NCBI GenBank assembly: GCA_009693635.1
Contig: SHWW01000002.1
Location: 1-61,001, forward strand
DNA length: 61,001 nucleotides
Origin: Flavobacteriaceae bacterium
GTDB lineage: Bacteria > Bacteroidota > Bacteroidia > Flavobacteriales > Flavobacteriaceae
Direction of reading: 5' to 3'
Each line of letters begins with the position of its first letter. Within the stretch, counting starts at the first letter, position 1. This document shows positions 1-10,612 of this stretch, piece by piece. A program made the position numbers and the translations under genes. The notes beneath the pieces are model-generated. The model saw nothing but the letters and a program-made list of their open reading frames with translations, was not told where the DNA came from and did no database searches.

Positions 1-20
1 TTTTTTATAGTTTTATTATT

Positions 21-50
21 AAAAACACGTTCTGAAAAGAACGTGTTTTT
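21..50. terminator. Rho-independent terminator-like hairpin of the gene upstream of the window
   Basis: AAAAACACGTTCT-GAAA-AGAACGTGTTTTT, perfect stem with U tract. Confidence 0.8.
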
Positions 51-67
51 CGCTTTAAACCAATTTA

Positions 68-98
68 TTTGTCTTTTATAATTGTTTTAGTATCTTTA
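68..98 (+). promoter_or_regulatory. Bacteroidota sigma-A type promoter for the regulator gene
   Basis: TTTG (68-71), 19-nt spacer, TATCTTTA (91-98); close match to TTTG-N19-TAnnTTTG, 27 nt before the ATG at 126. Confidence 0.65.
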
Positions 99-125
99 TA
101 ACTGAATTTTTATAATCTATATTTA

Positions 126-2936
126 ATGTTAAAAATTAAATTTCTTCAATTTCTAGTAATTATTTTAAGCACCTTCTTCTCTTATTGTCAAGAGTTACCT
201 CCTATAGTAAAATACAATCCAACTACTTATGGCGCAGGAAATCAAAATTGGATGATTTCACAAGATAAAAACAATTTTATTTTCTTTGCGAATAATGAAG
301 GACTATTGGAGTTCAATGGTTCAAATTGGACTTTATATCCATCTCCTAATGAAACAATTATCCGTTCTGTAAAAGTAATTGACAATAAAATTTATACGGG
401 ATGTTACATGGAATTCGGATATTGGGTTCGTCAATCAAACGGTCAATTAAAGTATACGTCTCTAAGTAAAGTTATAAAAAGCAAAATTCAAGATGATGAG
501 CAATTTTGGAATATTTTGAATTATGATCAATGGGTTATTTTTCAATCTTTAAACAAAATCTTTATTTACGATACCAAATCAGAAAAATTTAATATTATTA
601 ATCCTAAAAATGGTATAGTAAAATCATTTAGAACTACTAATTCTATTTATTATCAATCTCCTGGAGAAGGGCTTTTTGAAATAGAAAATGGAAAAAGCAA
701 ATTAACATCAAACAATATTGTTTTTCAAAAAGGAAGAATAGTTTCTGTTTTTTCTTCAATTGAAGGCTTATTAATTCAAACACAATCAGATGGTTTGTAT
801 AAGTTGATTGCTGGAAATGTTTCTAAAACCACTATTATTTCAGACTCAGATATTGCTTCAAGCTCAATTTATAGTTGTAAAATTTTATCTGATGGGAGTT
901 TTGCTCTGGGCACTGTTTCTAATGGAATTTATATTTTATCAAAAGATGGAAAAGTTAAATACCATATAACTCAAAATAAGGGTTTAAGTAATAACACGGT
1001 TTTATCTCTTTTTGAGGATTCAGATAAAAATTTATGGCTTGGACTAGACAATGGTATTAATTGTATTAATATTCAATCCCCAGTAAGAAGTTTCTCGGAT
1101 AATACGGGTATTTTGGGAACGGTTTATGCCTCAATTGTTCACCAAGGAAAATTGTATATTGGTACCAACCAAGGTTTGTTTTTTAAGAGTTTTGGAACTA
1201 ATGATGATTTTCAGTTTGTTAATGGTACAAAAGGGCAAGTTTGGTCTTTATTTGAAAACCAAGGCACCCTTTTCTGCGGACATGATTCGGGAACCTTTAC
1301 AGTGAATTTAGGTCTTGCTAGTTGTATTTTCTCTCAATCTGGTACCTGGAAATTTTCAAAAGTTCCCAATAGAAGCAATTTATTACTTCAAGGAAATTAT
1401 TATGGGGTTTCAGTTTTAGAGAATATTAATAATAAGTGGGTTTTCAAAAATAAAATTGCAGGATTTGATTATTCTTCTCGCTATTTTGAAGTTACAAATT
1501 CTTTAGATGTTTATGTAAGCCATGAGTACAAAGGAGTATTCCGATTGAAGTTAGATTACAATTTATTGAAAACCGAAAAATTCATTTCCTACAAGTCACC
1601 AACTAAAGGTAAAAACTCGAGTTTGGTTAAATTCAACAATCAAATTTATTACGCTTATAAAGACGGAATATTAAAATTGAATATAAAATCTAAAGAATTT
1701 GAAAAAGACAAATTGTTGAGCTCTATTTTCGAAAATGACGAATATACATCAGGGAAAATGATTGTAGATAATTCTAATAGATTTTGGTTGTTTTCAAAAA
1801 ACTACATTCATTATTTTACTTTAAGCAAATTAAGTTCTGACTTAAAACAAAATACTATTCCAATTCCTTCCGCATTGACGAATTCAATGTCTGGATTTGA
1901 AAATATTACACAAATTTCAAATTATAACTATTTAATTGGAACCACTGATGGTTATTATACCATGAATATCAACGACTTGAGCTTTAAAAATTATAATGTT
2001 TCTATTTCAAATGTTAGCGTAAATAAATTAAATGAGCCTTCATTTTTTGCGCCAATAACAGAAGAGGGAGAATTTAAACATACTGAGAACAATGTTACAT
2101 TTTATTATACGGTACCTGAGTATAATAAATATATAAATGCTGAATACCAATACTTACTTGAGGGTGTTGAAGACGAATGGAGTGAATGGAATGCAAAATC
2201 AACGGTTAATTTCAAGAATTTATCTCCTGACGAATATACTTTTAAAGTTAGAGCTAAAATAGCTAATTCATCGCCTGAAAATATTGCAACTTTCACATTT
2301 GTTATTTTAAAACCCTGGTATGCAACTAATTTTGCAATTATTTTTTATTTTACAGTAATTATGGTTTTGGCTCATTTCATAAATAAAGCTTACAAAAACT
2401 ATTACCATACTCAAAGAGAAAAACTAATTGAGGAAAATAATTTATTACTTGAAATTAAAGAATTGGAGAATTCTCAAGAATTGATGAAGATTAGAAATGA
2501 AAAGCTTTCCCAAGATGTTGATACCAAAAACAAGGAAATAGCTATTTCTACTATGAGCTTAATAAATAAAAATGAACTTTTATCACTTATCAAAGAAGAT
2601 TTAAAAAACACTTCTGAAGAAAGTACCAATAGTATCAAATCGGTCATAAAAAATATAACAAAAAACATTTCCGAAGAGGACTCTTGGAATGTTTTCAAAG
2701 AAGCTTTTGACAATGCTGATAAAGACTTTTTAAAGAAAGTTAAATTGGCTCATCCTTCATTAACCCCCAATGATTTGAGACTTTGTGCCTACCTTAGATT
2801 GAACCTTTCTTCGAAGGAAGTTGCGCCTTTAATTAGTATTTCTGTTCGTAGTGTTGAAATAAAACGCTACCGTTTGCGTAAAAAAATGGAATTATCTCAC
2901 GAACAGGGGCTTGTGGAGTATATTTTGTCGATATAA
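126..2936 (+). CDS. Two-component-type propeller / Y_Y_Y domain membrane sensor with C-terminal LuxR-like HTH (PUL regulator)
   Basis: Signal peptide, repeated propeller blades, Y_Y_Y-like region, single TM (FAIIFYFTVIMVLAHFI), coiled coil, C-terminal LTPNDLRLCAYLRLNLSSKEVAPLISISVRSVEIKRYRLRKK HTH. Confidence 0.85.
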   Translation: MLKIKFLQFLVIILSTFFSYCQELPPIVKYNPTTYGAGNQNWMISQDKNNFIFFANNEGLLEFNGSNWTLYPSPNETIIRSVKVIDNKIYTGCYMEFGYWVRQSNGQLKYTSLSKVIKSKIQDDEQFWNILNYDQWVIFQSLNKIFIYDTKSEKFNIINPKNGIVKSFRTTNSIYYQSPGEGLFEIENGKSKLTSNNIVFQKGRIVSVFSSIEGLLIQTQSDGLYKLIAGNVSKTTIISDSDIASSSIYSCKILSDGSFALGTVSNGIYILSKDGKVKYHITQNKGLSNNTVLSLFEDSDKNLWLGLDNGINCINIQSPVRSFSDNTGILGTVYASIVHQGKLYIGTNQGLFFKSFGTNDDFQFVNGTKGQVWSLFENQGTLFCGHDSGTFTVNLGLASCIFSQSGTWKFSKVPNRSNLLLQGNYYGVSVLENINNKWVFKNKIAGFDYSSRYFEVTNSLDVYVSHEYKGVFRLKLDYNLLKTEKFISYKSPTKGKNSSLVKFNNQIYYAYKDGILKLNIKSKEFEKDKLLSSIFENDEYTSGKMIVDNSNRFWLFSKNYIHYFTLSKLSSDLKQNTIPIPSALTNSMSGFENITQISNYNYLIGTTDGYYTMNINDLSFKNYNVSISNVSVNKLNEPSFFAPITEEGEFKHTENNVTFYYTVPEYNKYINAEYQYLLEGVEDEWSEWNAKSTVNFKNLSPDEYTFKVRAKIANSSPENIATFTFVILKPWYATNFAIIFYFTVIMVLAHFINKAYKNYYHTQREKLIEENNLLLEIKELENSQELMKIRNEKLSQDVDTKNKEIAISTMSLINKNELLSLIKEDLKNTSEESTNSIKSVIKNITKNISEEDSWNVFKEAFDNADKDFLKKVKLAHPSLTPNDLRLCAYLRLNLSSKEVAPLISISVRSVEIKRYRLRKKMELSHEQGLVEYILSI

Positions 2937-3189
2937 TCAAACTGTTTAACTCTTGCTTTAACTATACATCACCACAACATTTTGTAATATCGTCATTGTA
3001 TTGAGGGTAAAAACATCTTTTATTTCTTCTTTAATAGTTTTATAAACGCCATTTATGATTGGTTAACTTACGGTATTATTAATTATTTTTAGTTTTTTTT
3101 CAATTGTATGTTTTTTGTTGTGGTTATTTTTAATTTTTTCTCATTCATTAACAATATTTTTATAGCTCTTATAAACAAACCAAATTATT

Positions 3190-6100
3190 ATGAAATCAAA
3201 ATTATTATTTATTGCTTTTGTGCTATTTTCTTCAATGGGGTATTCCCAGCTTATAGAAATTAGTGGAAAGGTAATTGATTCCAAAACAAATACACCTTTA
3301 GTTGGAGTAAATGTTGAAATCCAAAACACATCCCAATTTTTAATTACCGATGTTGAGGGTAACTTTAAATTTTCTAAAGTCCCTTCAGGTTCTAATTTAA
3401 TTTTTAGTTTTATAGGCTATAAAAATTATCAATTTAAAGCTAATAAATCTCAAAAAATTACCATAGAAATGCAAGTATCTTCAGAGACATTGGAAGAAAT
3501 TGTTGTGGTAGGTTACGGTTCTAAAAAGAAACGCAATATAACTGGTTCTGTATCGGTGGTTTCTAGTAAAACAATTGATGATTTAAGACCCATTAATGCG
3601 ACTCAAGCTTTGCAAGGAACAGTTGCCGGTGTTGTGGTGACTAGTGGTTCTGGTGCACCAGGTTCTGGATTTAATATTAGAATTAGAGGTATATCTTCTA
3701 ATTCAAGTAACGCTCCTTATACTTTAATTGATGGTTATGAGGGAGATATAAGTTTATTAAACCCCTCCGATATTGAATCAGTAACGGTATTAAAGGATGC
3801 TCAGGCATCTGTATATGGTTCAAAAGGTGCCAATGGTGTGATTTTAGTTACTACTAAAATGGGTAAGAAAAATACGAAAGCTAAAGTTTCTTTTAACTCT
3901 TATTTTGGCTTCCAAGAAACTACCAAAAAAATTAGAGTTTTAGATGCAACTGAATATGCCCTTTTACTTAATGAAAGTTATGGAAACGGAGGACAAGCGT
4001 TGCCTTATCCAATTGTTACTGGCTTAGGAAAAGGAACAGATTGGCAAGGTCAAGTTTTTCAAAAAGCAGGTATTTCAAATAAAGATTTTTCTGTAACTGG
4101 TGGATCTGATAAAATTACGTATTCCCTAAGTGCTTCAAAAATTGCCCAAGACGGTATTATTGGATTGGATAAATCAGGATTTGATAGAAGTAACGTCAGA
4201 GTTTCATTAGGAATTGATATTTCTCCAAAATTAAATTTCTCAACCAACTTAATTTATACTGATTACAATAGAAAAAGTTTGAATGAAAACGGAATTGGTT
4301 CGGTATTATTTAATGCAATTAATACGCCCGCTACACTATCCCCTTATAATTCTAATGGAACTTATACACTTGTTCCTGCAACTCCTGGTTTTGGAAATGA
4401 AGTGATCAATCCGTTGGCACAAATTGAAAATACCTACAATAGTTATAATCAACAAAGAATCAATGGAAATTTTGTATTTCAATACAAACCAACAAACGAT
4501 ATAAAAATTACCACTCGATATGGTTTTGATTCTGCTAACGATGTTGGAAAATCTTTCAGCAAAAGAATAGATTATGGTAATTCAAAAGTGTTTAATGTAA
4601 CTAATAATAGTGTTTCTCAAAAAGCGACACGATTTAGTAGTTTTACTTTTGATTTTTTTGGAGAATATGAAAAAACATTTTATGAGAATCACAAAATTAA
4701 ATTGACAGTTGGAGGAACTTTATTTGAAAATAAAGGAGAAGGTTTATTTGCAACCGGTTTTAACGTACCATATAATTCATGGGAATTTGCAGATATTGCT
4801 TTGGCAGGTGCACCTACTTTTGTAGATTTGGAAATTGACCCTAACTCATTACCTAGACCTGGTATTGTAACTAATGGATCTTATAAATCCACTCCTTATA
4901 AAAGACCATCTCTATTTTCTACTTTAGATTATAATTTTAAAGAAAAATATTTATTGTCTTTCATATTTAGAAGAGATCAATCAAGCAGCTTTTCTGAAAA
5001 CAATAGTGTGGCCTACTTCAAATCTATTTTAGGGGGTTGGTTAGTTTCTCAAGAAGATTTTTTCAATAAAAATGGAATTGTTAATTTCTTAAAATTAAAA
5101 GGTAGTTACGGTACTTTAGGAAATGACGTAGCACCTTCTAATGCCTACAGATCTCAATTATCTGGTGAAGGGGTTTATGTTTTTGATAATATTTTAACTA
5201 CAGGTGTAGCTGTTGGTACTATTCCAAACAAAGATTTAAAATGGGAATCTGATACCAAAATCGATTTAGGATTTGAAGCAAAGTTATTCGATAATAAATT
5301 AGAAGTTACAGCTGATTATTTTAATAACACAAGAACTGATTTAATTATTGGTGGTGTGCCAATTTCTGGAATTAATGGAGGTTATGCACCAGGTTCAGGT
5401 GCTCCATCTGTAAATGCGGGTAAAGTTAAAAATTCAGGATTTGAATTGGTTTTAAATTATAAAAACAACATCAATGACTTTAAATATGATTTGGGATTTA
5501 ATATTACGACTATAAAAAATGAAGTTTTAGAAGTTAATAATTCTACTCATTATATAGAAAGCGGTTCATTTGCAATTGGTCAATTGCCTCCAACAAGAAT
5601 GGAAGAAGGGCAGCCTATTGGAGTGTTTTACGGACTTCAAACCGATGGTATTTTCCAAAATCAAGCGGAAATTAATGCAGCACCAGTTCAAAATTTAGGA
5701 TCACCAACCTCTCCTGGAGATTTTAAATACAAAGATGTGAATGGTGATGGTGTAGTTGATTTTAAAGATAGAACCTATATTGGTAAATCAATAGCTGATT
5801 ATACTTTAGGTTTCAATATTAACTTGAATTACAAAAACTTCGATTTAATTACTTATGCGTATGCTTCTGTAGGAAATGATTTGATTAGAAATTATGAAAG
5901 AACAGAAAACAAGTTGAACAAACTTAATTATGTATTAGATCGTTGGACTGGAGAAGGAACAAGCAATTCAGTTCCTAGAGTTACTACTGGCGCTTCAAGT
6001 AATAATTTATTCTCAAGCTATTTTGTTGAAGACGCCTCTTTCTTAAGAATACAAAATATCCAATTGGGATATTCACTTCCTAAAAAAGTGATAGAAAAAG

Positions 6101-6273
6101 TAGGTATGTCTAAATTCAGATTATACGGATCGGTAAACAACGTATATACCTTCTCTAAATACAGAGGATTTGACGCAACTGCAAATTCTGGCGATCCTAT
6201 TGCTGGTGGTGTTGATGCTGGATTTTATCCAACCCCAAGAATATTTTCAATTGGTCTAAATGTTAATTTTTAA
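3190..6273 (+). CDS. susC-like: SusC/RagA family TonB-linked outer membrane protein
   Basis: N-terminal carboxypeptidase-like domain, VVVGYGSKKKRNITGSVS TonB box/plug, SusC C-terminus. Confidence 0.95.
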   Translation: MKSKLLFIAFVLFSSMGYSQLIEISGKVIDSKTNTPLVGVNVEIQNTSQFLITDVEGNFKFSKVPSGSNLIFSFIGYKNYQFKANKSQKITIEMQVSSETLEEIVVVGYGSKKKRNITGSVSVVSSKTIDDLRPINATQALQGTVAGVVVTSGSGAPGSGFNIRIRGISSNSSNAPYTLIDGYEGDISLLNPSDIESVTVLKDAQASVYGSKGANGVILVTTKMGKKNTKAKVSFNSYFGFQETTKKIRVLDATEYALLLNESYGNGGQALPYPIVTGLGKGTDWQGQVFQKAGISNKDFSVTGGSDKITYSLSASKIAQDGIIGLDKSGFDRSNVRVSLGIDISPKLNFSTNLIYTDYNRKSLNENGIGSVLFNAINTPATLSPYNSNGTYTLVPATPGFGNEVINPLAQIENTYNSYNQQRINGNFVFQYKPTNDIKITTRYGFDSANDVGKSFSKRIDYGNSKVFNVTNNSVSQKATRFSSFTFDFFGEYEKTFYENHKIKLTVGGTLFENKGEGLFATGFNVPYNSWEFADIALAGAPTFVDLEIDPNSLPRPGIVTNGSYKSTPYKRPSLFSTLDYNFKEKYLLSFIFRRDQSSSFSENNSVAYFKSILGGWLVSQEDFFNKNGIVNFLKLKGSYGTLGNDVAPSNAYRSQLSGEGVYVFDNILTTGVAVGTIPNKDLKWESDTKIDLGFEAKLFDNKLEVTADYFNNTRTDLIIGGVPISGINGGYAPGSGAPSVNAGKVKNSGFELVLNYKNNINDFKYDLGFNITTIKNEVLEVNNSTHYIESGSFAIGQLPPTRMEEGQPIGVFYGLQTDGIFQNQAEINAAPVQNLGSPTSPGDFKYKDVNGDGVVDFKDRTYIGKSIADYTLGFNINLNYKNFDLITYAYASVGNDLIRNYERTENKLNKLNYVLDRWTGEGTSNSVPRVTTGASSNNLFSSYFVEDASFLRIQNIQLGYSLPKKVIEKVGMSKFRLYGSVNNVYTFSKYRGFDATANSGDPIAGGVDAGFYPTPRIFSIGLNVNF

Positions 6274-6283
6274 TCTCTTTAAA

Positions 6284-7759
6284 ATGAAAAAATATACTAT
6301 ACTAGCCGCTTTATTGTTAGTAACAACCTCAGGTTTAACGGTTTCTTGTTCTAAGGAATTTATAAATGAAGAAGCACCTTACACAATCGATTCAGAAAGT
6401 TATTTCAACTCAGAAGCGGATTATAACAAAGCTTTAATCGGTGCTTATGATATGTTGCAATCTTCTTACATCAACGTTATGTTAGGAGAAATTGCTTCAG
6501 ATAATACTTTATCTGGTGGTGAAAGTGCTACCGACGTTATTGGTATTCAACAAATAGATGAAATGACGCAAACTGCTGTAAATCCTAACTTAAAAGACGT
6601 TTGGAATTGGATGTTTGCAGGAGTTCAACGTTGCAACTACATCATGGAATTTAAAGATAAAACTGATTTTGCAAATAAAAATCAAGTAATCGGTGAAACA
6701 AGATTCCTAAGAGCCTATTATCATTTTGAATTGGTTAAATTCTTCGGAGGAATTCCATTGAAAGGGGATAAAAGATTCAGTGTGAATGATGAAAAAACCA
6801 TACCTAGATCTTCAACAGCTGATGTTTATGCGTCTATTGAAGCCGATTTACAATTTGCTATTAGCAATTTAAATCCAATTGCTTCTAAAAAAGGTAGAGC
6901 GACTAAAGGTGCTGCTCAAGCGTTATTAGGGAAAGTTTATTTGTATCAAAATAAATTTGTAGAAAGTGCTGCGGTATTAGAAACTTTAATAACCTCAAAC
7001 TCGTATTCATTAGTAAGTAACTACAATAGTATTTTTGAAAATTCAGGAGAGAACAATTCCGAATCCGTATTCGAAGTACAATACACCGATGCTGAAGGAG
7101 CTAGTTTTGGATGTCTCCAATGTAGTGAAGGTAATGTAGCTGTAGGTTTCAATGGAATTAGAAATTATGTAGGACCACTTTTTGATTCTGGTTATAGTTT
7201 TAACGTTCCAACTCAAGAGGCTTATAATGCTTTTGAAGCAGGAGATAACAGAAGAGATGTGGCCATTTTAAATATCACTTCTTGGGCGGCTTTAAATACA
7301 GGAGTTTCTTATGGCATGGGTTACAAACACACTGGTTTCTTTAATAGAAAATATATTGCTCGTCAAGGTGATGCTAATATTGGAGATCAAAACTTAACTA
7401 ATCCCAATAATTACCGCTCAATTCGTTATGCGGATGTATTGTTAATGGCTGCTGAAGTAAATAGCCGCTCAGGAAATAATGCAAAAGGACAACAATATTT
7501 AAATGTTGTTAGAGATAGAGCATTTGGAGATGCCAACCATAGAATTACTCTTACAGGTCAATCATTAACTGACGCCATCTGGACAGAAAGAAGATTAGAG
7601 TTATTAGGAGAAGGTCACCGTTTCTTTGATCTAGTTCGTACCGGAAAAGCAGTTGGAAAAATTACGGGCTATGCAGCAAATAAAAACGAGTTATTCCCAA
7701 TACCTTTTGAAGAAATTCAATTTTCAAATGGTAATTGGCAACAAAACCCTGGATACTAA
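6284..7759 (+). CDS. susD-like: SusD/RagB family glycan-binding lipoprotein
   Basis: Lipobox VSCSK, RFLRAYYHFELVKFFGGIPL, TERRLELLGEGHRFFDLVRTGKA; ATG at 6284 preferred over the ORF-track start 6260. Confidence 0.95.
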   Translation: MKKYTILAALLLVTTSGLTVSCSKEFINEEAPYTIDSESYFNSEADYNKALIGAYDMLQSSYINVMLGEIASDNTLSGGESATDVIGIQQIDEMTQTAVNPNLKDVWNWMFAGVQRCNYIMEFKDKTDFANKNQVIGETRFLRAYYHFELVKFFGGIPLKGDKRFSVNDEKTIPRSSTADVYASIEADLQFAISNLNPIASKKGRATKGAAQALLGKVYLYQNKFVESAAVLETLITSNSYSLVSNYNSIFENSGENNSESVFEVQYTDAEGASFGCLQCSEGNVAVGFNGIRNYVGPLFDSGYSFNVPTQEAYNAFEAGDNRRDVAILNITSWAALNTGVSYGMGYKHTGFFNRKYIARQGDANIGDQNLTNPNNYRSIRYADVLLMAAEVNSRSGNNAKGQQYLNVVRDRAFGDANHRITLTGQSLTDAIWTERRLELLGEGHRFFDLVRTGKAVGKITGYAANKNELFPIPFEEIQFSNGNWQQNPGY

Positions 7760-7770
7760 AAATTAGAACT

Positions 7771-8862
7771 ATGAAAAATATTAAATTATTAATTAGCTTA
7801 TTTGTTTTGACCATTCTAATAGGATGTACAAAAGACATTGAAGAAATTAATTTAGATGCAATTGCTGCACCTTCAAACATTTCTGCAAAGATTTCTATCG
7901 CTCCCGATAATACTGGAACAGTAACCATTATTCCTATTGGAGAAGGGATTTCACAATTTGAAGTGTATTATGGTGACACTACCTTACAACCTGCTTTATT
8001 AGGTGCTGGTGTTCCAACAACACACCGATATAATGAGGGAAATTATACTCTTAGAATTGTAGGAATTACTTTAAATGGTAAAAGAACCGAAAAAACATTT
8101 CCTTTGGCGATTTCATTCTTCCCACCGACAAATTTATCAGTTAATGTAAACGTTTCGACTTTAAATACAATGGAAATTAATGTTACTGCAACAGCTGATT
8201 TTCAAACTAATTTCAGAATTTATTATGGTGAAAATCCTAACGAATTACCTGAAACATTTTTAGAAGGGGAAACAAAAACTCACGTTTATACCAATCCTGG
8301 AACCTACCAAATAAGAGTCTATGCTGTTAGTGGAAGTGCTCAATCTGCAGTTCCATTTACAAGAATGGTTACTGTTACAAGATCAGTGCTATTACTTTTA
8401 CCAGTTGATTTTGAATCGACTTCAATTAATTACTCGTTCTTGAATTTTGATGGTGGAAACGCTACTAGAGTTGCCAATCCATTTCCATCTGGAATAAACA
8501 CTTCGGCTTTTGTTGCTAAAATGATAAAAGGACCCGGACAAGTATGGGGAGGTAGTCTAATTGCACTTTCTTCTCCAATAGATTTTTCTGTGAATAAAAA
8601 GTTTAAAGTTAAAGTTTATTCTCCAAGAGTTGGAGCTAAATTATTATTGAAAGTTGAAAACTTAACCAATGGCGGAATAAATTTTGAAAGAGAAGCTACT
8701 TCTACAGTTGCAAATGCTTGGCAAGAACTCACTTTTGATTATACTTCAATATCAACTACTAATCAATATCAAAAGCTAGTTTTTATTTTTGATTTAGGAA
8801 CTCAAGGAGATGCATCTGCAAATTATACTTTCTATTTTGACTCTGTAATTTTGACTAACTAA
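7771..8862 (+). CDS. Surface glycan-binding-type lipoprotein (SusE/F position, PKD-like modules)
   Basis: Lipobox LIGCTK, beta-sandwich repeats, located after SusD. Confidence 0.7.
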   Translation: MKNIKLLISLFVLTILIGCTKDIEEINLDAIAAPSNISAKISIAPDNTGTVTIIPIGEGISQFEVYYGDTTLQPALLGAGVPTTHRYNEGNYTLRIVGITLNGKRTEKTFPLAISFFPPTNLSVNVNVSTLNTMEINVTATADFQTNFRIYYGENPNELPETFLEGETKTHVYTNPGTYQIRVYAVSGSAQSAVPFTRMVTVTRSVLLLLPVDFESTSINYSFLNFDGGNATRVANPFPSGINTSAFVAKMIKGPGQVWGGSLIALSSPIDFSVNKKFKVKVYSPRVGAKLLLKVENLTNGGINFEREATSTVANAWQELTFDYTSISTTNQYQKLVFIFDLGTQGDASANYTFYFDSVILTN

Positions 8863-8897
8863 TTATGATTAATTTTCATAAACTAAAAAACAATAAA

Positions 8898-10538
8898 ATG
8901 AAAAAATTAATAAATATTGTATCCTTAATTACGTTATTCTTTATGGCAAGTTGCCAAGAGGAAATTAAAACTTTTGGAGATATAGATACGCCATCAAATT
9001 TTATAGTTACCGCTCAAATTTTAGGTCAAAATGCTACTACTGCTCCAAATGGTGATGGAAGTGGAAAAGTAGTATTCACTGCAAAAGCAGATCATGCAAT
9101 TTCGTACCGATATATTTTTGGTGATGGGACTACAACAAATTCACCTTCTGGAATATTTGAAAAAAGATACAATCAAACCGGTTTAAATACTTTTATCGTA
9201 ACTGTTATTGCCACCGGAAAAGGTGGGGTTGCGGCAACTACAACAATTGATGTAACTATTTTAAGTAATTTTGAAGATCCTGAAGCTGTTCAATTTTTAA
9301 CTGGTGGAACTCAAAAAACTTGGTATTGGTCAGCTTCTGAACCAGGACATTTAGGTGTTGGTCCAAATAGTTCTGACGATACACAAAATTATTTTCCACT
9401 ATGGTATCAAGCGGCCCCTTGGGAAAAAGCAGCGTCCCCTGATAGCGCTTGTCTTTACGGAAATGAATTGATTTTTTCAAAAGTAGGAAACCAATTAAAA
9501 TTCAAATTAAATAATCAAGGACAAACATTCTTTAATAAAGATTTTCAAAGCGTAGCTGGAGGAACGGCTGGTTACGATTTTTGTTATAACTATAATGCTG
9601 GAGGTTTGAAAAATTTGAATCTTGGACCATCTGAATCAGTAGTTATGGCAAGTCCTAGTCATGCTACACGTACTCGTGGAACCATGATGAATTTCTCTGA
9701 CGGCGGTTTTATGGGTTACTATATTGGCCAAAGTTCCTATGAAATTTTATCAATTACTGAAACTAGAATGGTGGTTCGTGCGGTAATGGGAGGAAATCCA
9801 GCTTTAGCGTGGTACCATACTTTTACTACAGTTCAGCCAACTCAAGATGCAACAGACTACTCTAATTTGGTATTTTCAGATGAATTCTCAACTGACGGAG
9901 CTCCTAACCCAAACAAATGGGGTTATGATTTAGGTGCTGGAGGTTGGGGTAACGGTGAACTTCAAAGCTATACCAACACTCTAACAAATGCAGTGGTTCA
10001 AGGTGGAAATTTGGTACTTACTGCTGTAAAAACTGGAAATTCTTATACTTCTGCTAGATTAAAATCGGAAAATAAATTTGAATTCAAATACGGTAAAGTT
10101 GAATTTAATGCAAAATTACCTGCAGGTGCAGGAACTTGGCCAGCCTTGTGGATGTTAGGGCAAAATTATGCAACGAATACTTGGCCAGCTTGTGGTGAAA
10201 TTGATATTATGGAACACAAAGGCAATCAACCTAATGAAATTCTTGGATCGGTTCATTATACAGGACGTTCTGGTGGTAATTCAGTTACAAACCGAACTTC
10301 AGCTACTAGTGTTTCCACAACATTCCATAAATACAAAGTAATTTGGAGCCCACAATCTATTAGATTCTTTGTAGATAATGTATTGTTTCACTCTGTAATA
10401 AATACAAATTCACTACCATTCAATAGTGACTTTTTCTTGATTATGAATGTGGCTATGGGAGGAACTTTTGGTGGAACTGTTGATCCAGCTTTCACACAAT
10501 CATCAATGTTAGTTGATTACGTAAGAGTTTACCAATAA
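8898..10538 (+). CDS. PKD-domain lipoprotein with C-terminal GH16 beta-glucanase (laminarinase-like)
   Basis: MASCQEE lipobox, PKD-like YIFGDGTTTNS, GH16 motif WPACGEIDIMEHKG. Confidence 0.9.
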   Translation: MKKLINIVSLITLFFMASCQEEIKTFGDIDTPSNFIVTAQILGQNATTAPNGDGSGKVVFTAKADHAISYRYIFGDGTTTNSPSGIFEKRYNQTGLNTFIVTVIATGKGGVAATTTIDVTILSNFEDPEAVQFLTGGTQKTWYWSASEPGHLGVGPNSSDDTQNYFPLWYQAAPWEKAASPDSACLYGNELIFSKVGNQLKFKLNNQGQTFFNKDFQSVAGGTAGYDFCYNYNAGGLKNLNLGPSESVVMASPSHATRTRGTMMNFSDGGFMGYYIGQSSYEILSITETRMVVRAVMGGNPALAWYHTFTTVQPTQDATDYSNLVFSDEFSTDGAPNPNKWGYDLGAGGWGNGELQSYTNTLTNAVVQGGNLVLTAVKTGNSYTSARLKSENKFEFKYGKVEFNAKLPAGAGTWPALWMLGQNYATNTWPACGEIDIMEHKGNQPNEILGSVHYTGRSGGNSVTNRTSATSVSTTFHKYKVIWSPQSIRFFVDNVLFHSVINTNSLPFNSDFFLIMNVAMGGTFGGTVDPAFTQSSMLVDYVRVYQ

Positions 10539-10612
10539 AAAACAAGAAATTGATAACAACAAGTAGTTACCAACTGCTTATTGTTTTTTATGAATTATTG
10601 AATTATCATTTG

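Noticed and set aside
9256-9480. 74-aa minus ORF within the GH16 gene
   Set aside because: Antisense to a clearly coding region.
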